From Balanoglossus misakiensis (Eukaryota; Hemichordata): a stretch of 64,000 bases of DNA. Positions 59,301 to 64,000 of the stretch are shown here, piece after piece. Below the pieces are notes generated by a model. That model saw only the letters and a list, made by a program, of their open reading frames with translations, was not told where the DNA came from and searched no databases. The stretch is taken from assembly GCA_040954595.2 (NCBI GenBank), contig CM082598.2, positions 7,564,001 to 7,628,000 on the forward strand, read 5' to 3'. A program made the position numbers and the translations under genes. Within the stretch, counting starts at the first letter, position 1. Every line of letters begins with the position of its first letter.

Positions 59301-60953
59301 GCCAATAGCAGTTGCCTTTTTCCTCCAGTTGTATAAAATTAAGTGTACCCAGGTCAATGTCTTGTCAATACTGGTTTCTGTCTGGTAAAGGGTTTTGGCC
59401 TATTTTTTTATTCCATGCACATAAGCTGACATTATTATTTTCCATTTTAACGGATATTGGCCAACATACATGCAGGTCAGAAACAACGCGTAAGGTGAGA
59501 CATTTCTCCGTTATCTTGTTGGTGTTTTTCTGAATTGTTTTATGGCAAGAAAGGGGTTAGGTTATTATATTACACAAGCTGTCAGTGACACGTACATTTT
59601 GCTCTGCAGGATTGTCTGTTATTTCATCGTCTGCCAAGGGTCAATCAAGTCCAAGTCTAATATAAGTTGTTTTGTCATGCGTTTTTCATGATTGTTCACA
59701 TCTAAATTAGACTACTTGAATCAGACATGTTTTTTTGGTTCTGTGGTTGTTTGTTTGTTTGTTTGTTTGTTTGTTTGTTTTGGGGGGGGGTAAATGAAAA
59801 TTTAGATGGCTTGTAACCAATGTTCATGTATTTTTAGGCTATGCTGTATGGGTAAATAACTTGCCGGCATCCTTTCACTCTGTGAAGTTTTTTGGTTAAA
59901 TAGTGAAGACACACAGTCACAAAAAGCTACTTTACATATCTAATTATAACATCTGTTTTTGATGCTTTGTATAGTTGGGTGCTTGTGGGGCATTAGGCCT
60001 ATATAGATTTTGGTGGATGAGTGTCATTATAATTTGACCATGTGTTCGCAATTCATTATATGAAGTTGTAATAATGTTGCTTACAACATATTTTCCTAAT
60101 GATATTTTACATTTCTTCCAGTTTGAAATTCAGACTAAATTGTTTAATGCAACCAAGCCTGTCACCACCAGACATCACAATTCTAAAAGACGGAAAGTAA
60201 AAACAAAAACAAAATTAATTAATAAAATTGCATTGAGCAAAGTTTCATTATTTCTCTAAAATTATATGTCCAAAGACACAAACTCTATATTTGCAAAAGT
60301 TTCTCTTATGATTTGGCTTAAAACAAAAACTGTAAATGTTATTGTGTAAAATCATGTGGTTAACATCAAACAAATTGTAGAACTCATGTCTGATTTTTCA
60401 AGTAACATACACTTGCTCCCCGAATTTTATGTAGCAAAATATAAACACCCATTCTGAATTGAGGCTAAATTTATCATTAATAACATTTTTGTGAGATAAC
60501 TATTTTTAAACAAATCCATAAGTATTTTTTTCGGCACTTTGGCATTGTCTTGTAATTTTCTGCAAAGCGACATATCAAAGTTATTGTTTGGTATGTCCCA
60601 ATATGCCAATTTCTTGCTGCCTACTGATCATTTTGAATTAATTTATTCATTCATACAAAATATTAGAGTGATCTGGAATTGTCTTTGACAATGAACTGGC
60701 TTATGTGGCAAAGACTTTTAATTATATATCAGTAATTAACAAACATTTTTATTGCTTCCTACAGATTAACAGAATAGACAGTACCACTGCCAGAATTGAC
60801 GACGAAACCTACTGCTGGTGCAAACGAGAGGCTTCTTATGACAACATGATTGCATGTGATGGTGATGGATGCAAGATCGAGTGGTACCATCGCAAGTGTG
60901 TTGGTATAAAAAAGGTGCCAGCTGGCACATGGAAATGTCCCATGTGCCAGTAA
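41089..60953 (+). CDS. P-loop NTPase-like, minisatellite-bearing, PHD-finger gene
   Basis: Ten plus-strand exons were read: 41089-41317, 41904-42044, 42895-43295, 43661-43932, 44607-44779, 44994-45188, 45541-45606, 45724-58726, 60122-60196 and 60765-60953. The N-terminal ~480 residues hold a P-loop region. A huge exon made of 81-bp units encodes a Ser/Thr/Pro/acidic tract. The last exon is an ING-like PHD finger followed by TAA. The PHD finger suggests chromatin binding in the nucleus; the NTPase suggests a helicase or remodelling-type motor. Neither substrate nor pathway can be read. Several junctions are out of phase by one base and the repeat exon is interrupted, so the gene may be decayed, mis-assembled, or use unseen exons. 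I do not recognise a named family. Confidence 0.6.
41904..42044 (+). CDS. P-loop/PHD gene exon 2
   Basis: Acceptor TTTTACAG and donor GTATAT. The phase-0, 47-codon exon reads LQFSEDGHLLEKPVYILADD, then VKYLAPRIPLPLCPTEAPLK, ending ELMK. It joins the flanking exons without a frame problem. A second in-frame acceptor (at 41910) is possible. Confidence 0.75.
42375..42562. repeat. Inverted repeat in an intron
   Basis: ACACCAGTGTGGAGTCAAGG with TCTACTATCATCATGGCTTT is mirrored by AAAGCCACGATAGAAGACCT with CGACGCTACGCCGGTGTGA. Probably a decayed MITE. Confidence 0.5.
42895..43295 (+). CDS. P-loop NTPase core exon
   Basis: Acceptor CCTCAACAG and donor GTAGGT. The 133-codon exon shows a hydrophobic lead-in (GILAGGLMCLHYTTIVETFG). 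A Walker A-like FSKEVDTGKTTS follows (GKT at exon residues 46-48), where the first Gly of GxxxxGKT is replaced. A Walker B-like LPCVIDDMDS is at residues 82-91, and TTFLCSANFSLGENAR resembles a sensor/motif C with Ser-x-Asn. That A/B/C layout is typical of SF3-type and related phage/viral or DUF927-like NTPases. The class is inference from motifs only. Confidence 0.7.
43661..43932 (+). CDS. P-loop/PHD gene exon 4, phase conflict at its start
   Basis: Acceptor TATCTTTAAAG and donor GTAAGA. The coding frame (LATRCLLVLFSLPSITPTTP, then EQYRYFENSTTVAIEACRAG) needs one base from the previous exon, which supplies two. Continuing in the supplied phase hits TGA after 20 codons. One G too many at the start of the exon would explain it. 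Confidence 0.65.
44607..44779 (+). CDS. P-loop/PHD gene exon 5
   Basis: Acceptor TGTTGCAAG and donor GTAAGT. Phase 0 reads ILLLGGYKKSIQEMGLHFKN, then MMAPVVMDLLNLQEDKSQSL and TVVEIHRK. It leaves two bases, but the next exon is open in phase 0, a second one-base conflict. Confidence 0.65.
44994..45188 (+). CDS. P-loop/PHD gene exon 6
   Basis: Acceptor CATGTTTTAG and donor GTAACT. Phase 0 gives 65 codons, VKTFINHKTYHSGCATFAVH, then FPSLIELMAVTVNAMYKEKK and FQTVRGQLNLFSGPECLPKM. Confidence 0.65.
45541..45606 (+). CDS. P-loop/PHD gene exon 7
   Basis: Acceptor CTTTGTTGCAG and donor GTTTGT. Exactly 22 codons in phase 0: EMLGNGHARQYKMTSFAAAS, then KQ. It ends on a codon boundary. The repeat exon after it opens in a different frame. 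Confidence 0.6.
45724..58726 (+). CDS. Minisatellite exon of the P-loop/PHD gene (interrupted)
   Basis: Acceptor TATTTGCAG before 45724; donor GTAAGT after 58726. The unit's plus-strand frame reads DSENESSQAAYDTDVTPATS then TPSAGTR. It is acidic at one end and Ser/Thr/Pro at the other, with many possible O-glycan or phosphate sites. After the array the exon ends in unique sequence: SSNDGDQELMFMKTPIIVRS, then PLKEKNI. The frame is not continuous. There is a 4-base loss in the first unit and a lost C near 47263. Repeated 80-bp units break the frame after 48.49 kb. The longest open block is 48857-51307 (816 codons). Confidence 0.55.
45740..58644. repeat. 81-bp minisatellite, ~159 units, with higher-order structure
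   Basis: The unit is 81 bp and about 60% GC in an AT-rich neighbourhood. Variants include 84-bp units (extra Leu codon, GTLRDSEN) and 80-bp units (GGGCAAGGG, GCGAGACGAG). Higher-order periods are visible from identical variant patterns: 2,764 bp (48.4-51.2 kb onto 51.2-52.5 kb), 814 bp (ends at 53125, 53939, 54753, 56213, 57027) and a near-exact 2,274-bp duplication (about 53.4-55.7 kb onto 55.7-58.0 kb). Because 81 is divisible by three, all three large reading frames, including both minus-strand ones, look open. Confidence 0.97.
58727..60121. other. Intron of the P-loop/PHD gene
   Basis: AT-rich. A (TTTG)n microsatellite followed by a G-run is at about 59747-59788. A 19-bp splice-bounded microexon candidate sits at 59476-59494 but does not repair the phase. 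Confidence 0.5.
60122..60196 (+). CDS. P-loop/PHD gene basic exon
   Basis: Acceptor TTTCTTCCAG; a weak donor GTAAAA follows 60196. The 25 phase-0 codons FEIQTKLFNATKPVTTRHHN and then SKRRK give a basic, nuclear-localisation-like stretch that joins the PHD exon in phase. The weak donor makes the 3' border uncertain. Confidence 0.45.
60765..60953 (+). CDS. PHD-finger terminal exon (ING-like)
   Basis: Acceptor GCTTCCTACAG, then 62 codons and TAA. Cys/His ligands C17, C19, C31, C36, H42, C45, C58 and C61 form a complete C4HC3 PHD finger. YCWCKREASYDNMIACDGDG and the IEWYH that follows the fourth Cys resemble the ING family, whose Tyr, Ser, Met and Trp cage binds histone H3 trimethyl-Lys4. Y16, S24, M28 and W40 are the corresponding residues here. 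The finger sits at the extreme C-terminus, as in ING proteins. Histone binding is inferred. Confidence 0.9.
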   Translation: MNRIDSTTARIDDETYCWCKREASYDNMIACDGDGCKIEWYHRKCVGIKKVPAGTWKCPMCQ

Positions 60954-63900
60954 ACTTCACAAAACATTACTTGGGACATAGCTGTGGAAATGCAGCTTTT
61001 CTACTGGGAGTGGGGGTGTTTTTGGTAATTCCATGCTGGCAGCTGTGGGCAAGCACTTGGACTTTGAAGATCGAACTGAGCATAATTCAATAAAACGACC
61101 TGAACTGTGTTTATTTCTGGGGCCAAAACCCTTTTCATCAAGGAGCATGCTCGAGCACTACCCACTTGAAGTGACTGGAATGCTTAAAATTAATAAGGAC
61201 CTCGCACAACGGTAGTGAGGGACAGAGTTTGTGTAATTCACTCCGCGCTGCTCTCATGTTGTCAAGCAAGCACATTGCATCATAACATACAATTACTTTC
61301 AACCAATCTTCAGCAGGAACATCTTGAAGCACAAGAAAGAGAACACGAAGTAGCAACAGAAACACTTGACTCAGTGATTCACTCCTGCAAATAGGACAAA
61401 TGCCATGTTAACAAAACCCAGTGAATAACATGAAGGTACACTTCTCATGAAAAGATAGCTACAAGTAATCTGTATCAATCAGTAACACAACTGTGTTATT
61501 AAATGTAGTACATGTAATGCATTTTAGGATACAGATGCATTAAATGAAAATACCTAAAATTCTCATACATGTATTATGATGCAACTAACTTCATGAAAAC
61601 CCTTAAGGTGGAATTGCCTGAAAAGTTGTTTTTTGTGAGTTTTACCTTTCTACATAAATTGGTAGGTCTAACCCACATTCTGACAAATGCGTCTTGGCGG
61701 AAATGGTACATAATCACCCAAAAATAGCAAAAATAGAATGAGTCCGCAGCTAAAGAAATAGGTGTCAACAATGCAAATTTCTCAGTTTGCATTTTCGCTG
61801 CTCTTGACAACTTCTGAAGAATTAAGCTTTGCTTTGCGTTGGCCGAATTTGCTCAAATTTTAACAGGGGATTGTGTATAACACATCTAACAAAACGATTT
61901 TTTTTTAGTCGATAAAGTGTCCCTGGTGGGAATGAACTTTAATTCAATACAACTTATCGTGAATTTGATCACATTTTCTAAAAATCTGATTTGCAAACGC
62001 TGTTACTCCTCAATGAAAGCAGATAATGCAACACAAACTTGGCGTTTATTTACACGTGTACTCTAGTTTTCGAATGACATATTAAGATGCGGGATGCATG
62101 GTCAACTTTTTTACCTAATTTCAATCGAATGACATAATATCAAAAATGTGTTTTTTAACTCAAAAACGCCACCATTTCGGGGGGGGGTCAATAAAATGTG
62201 CAACTCAAACAAAAGTTCAAAAAATCAGCTTCCAGATTATGTGTGGTTTATAGGGGTTTTAACATTGTCATTGATGAGAAATTGGCCTCAAAAGTCTTCA
62301 CGGTTTTGTGCAATGTCACCTTAAATGAGCTGCTTGGTGGACACACCAAGAAATATCCTAAATTTACAAAGATCTAAAATGTAGGAGTCTGAAGACATAT
62401 TATGCACATTAGCCTGTCTGTGAATGTGCATTAATAAAAATGAAATGCATGAGAAAGATTAAACTTACTCTTTTCATATCAATTTATTTCACTGCATTTT
62501 TTCTAGACAGGCATTTACTTAAAACTGTAACATTCACACATTTTCAACTAAGTTTCCTCCATATATTCAAACAGCAGGAAAAAAGGGATTTATGTGAAAT
62601 TAATCTGTTTTTATTCCAGAAACAAAACTTACTTGTACTAGGGAATGAACGTCAAAATCACACCACCCCCAGAGACAACAAACTGATGACTATTTGACCA
62701 TTTTCTCAATTGCTTACTGGAGCCCAGGTTCTTCTTGCACGGTGTCTCATTTCTCATTACACTTCCAGCTTTACTTGGGTTCCTGTGGAGATATATATAA
62801 ATTTAAAGCTCCATTCTTATCAATTTAATAGAAAGCCAAATTCAGTGCAAAGCATGAAACAAACACAGACAAAGTTTTTTTTAGGAAATCTCAGAGACAC
62901 TACAGCTTTAAGGTCATCAAAACTTCCTACACACTTTCTGAAATGTGTTGTTACCTTGTTCTTCTGCCACAGTATTTTCATTGCTGGCTTCTGAGGCAAG
63001 TTCATCCAGCACAACCCCCACATCATTGTATGTTCCTGAAAGCAGATTTAATAATACTGCGTGATCCAACTAATGAGATTATACCGGTAGTTACAATGGT
63101 TGTATTATTGTGGTCGGTGCAGTAGTCCTGTTGGCCAGTGTGCAGCATAGGACCAAAATAAGAGGATTCACACAACGTTATTGTATGCAACTTTCAGTTC
63201 TCGCATGATACCTACAGAATAATTACTCCAGAGTGCCCCCCCCCCCCAATACAGCTGGTAACAGTAAGGTTTAAAAAGGAGACATTTATCATTAAACATA
63301 CACTTACAGAAATTTCTCATCAACATATTTGCTGACATGTAGCAATATCTCGTATGTTGCTTGATGTCAATATCATCTTTAAAGTGATCCGTTAAGACAA
63401 AGCCAAAGAGACAACAACAAAATTCCTCCCCGTTGAGAAATATAGAAGGTTTTTTTACAAATACAGCTAGATCTACATGTAATCTTTGTCCACCAAACAC
63501 AACGTGAACTTGCAAACTAATTCTTAGAGCAATCTGACTAGTGTTTCTCGAGTTTTTGGGGATGACAACTTCATATCAACATGAAACGGCAGTGATTTTC
63601 AAGTGTTTGCAGTGGACATACATATAATATACATACACACAGACAAACATACATACAGCCAACTTATACTATAAGCTCATATTAGTACACCAAATGAAGG
63701 CTTTAAATACAGATATGAGAAACGTAAACACGTACCTTCAGCTTCATCATCTTGTACCTTGTCAATCATACATAATAGGACCAACAATGTTTGTGTTCAC
63801 ATTTGAAAATGCAAGGCAAATTGTCTGTTGCCATATACACTGGGGTAGTTATTAGGGGGGGGGGGGGTGTACTTGAAAAATATGTCAGCAATGTCTTGTT

Positions 63901-64000
63901 GAACAGGCATTCAGTACTTTGATACTTAGTAAAATTGTGAATTGTATTGTTCACTATGATTGGTTATATACTGTAGTTATTGTGTTTAACTTGATGATAA
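60954..64000. other. No convincing gene; weak repeat and ORF traces
   Basis: A minus-strand frame at 61138-61365 contains WLKVIVCYDAMCLLDNMRAA, which loosely recalls transposase-type YD-containing motifs but is short and unsupported. 63520-63660 is a decayed relative of the dispersed repeat at 33490-33730. C- and G-runs occur near 63235 and 63856. Confidence 0.4.

Noticed and set aside
59476-59494. 19-bp microexon
   Set aside because: Splice-like borders, but it does not restore the phase between the repeat exon and 60122.
61138-61365. Possible transposase fragment (VIVCYDAMCLLDNM)
   Set aside because: Too short, no flanking domains or ends, and similarity rests on memory of a loose motif.

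Overview
This window looks like nuclear DNA from an animal, probably a marine invertebrate. The species cannot be fixed from the sequence. The background is AT-rich, genes are split by GT-AG introns, and inverted-repeat and TTAA-flanked elements are dense. There is a Mediator subunit gene and a PHD-finger gene, and I saw no bacterial-style operons, CRISPR array, rRNA or tRNA gene.

Layout: (1) 0.27-6.5 kb is a nest of transposon-like DNA. A foldback element with ~0.55 kb inverted arms carries an 815-bp element in its centre and a 2.7-kb TTAA-flanked element in its right arm. (2) About 12.4-31.8 kb, minus strand, holds nine recognisable exons of MED25 (VWA domain, Ser/Thr/Gln-rich linker, ACID domain). 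A 4.0-kb array of ~33 units of 122 bp sits directly against the ACID exon. Each unit contains that exon's 3' splice site plus about 30 bp of the exon. (3) The 9.2-kb MED25 intron between 22.46 and 31.67 kb hosts a same-strand, intronless gene of ~1,190 codons (25.0-28.7 kb). It is broken by one in-frame stop and one single-base frame slip. LTR-like and MITE-like repeats lie around it. (4) 31.8-38.4 kb is repeat-rich, with no convincing gene. (5) 41.1-60.95 kb, plus strand, is a multi-exon gene. It encodes a P-loop NTPase-like region, then a 12.9-kb exon-embedded minisatellite (about 159 units of 81 bp, Ser/Thr/Pro/acidic), and ends in an ING-like PHD finger. (6) 61-64 kb has no convincing gene.

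The most striking observations are the satellite born from a MED25 splice-acceptor/exon fragment, with its copied acceptors mostly mutated, and the NTPase-minisatellite-PHD gene. Several exons and junctions are off by one base, including one in the conserved MED25 gene. Residual assembly indels are therefore a live alternative to pseudogenisation. Exon borders were read by eye and should be checked with RNA data.
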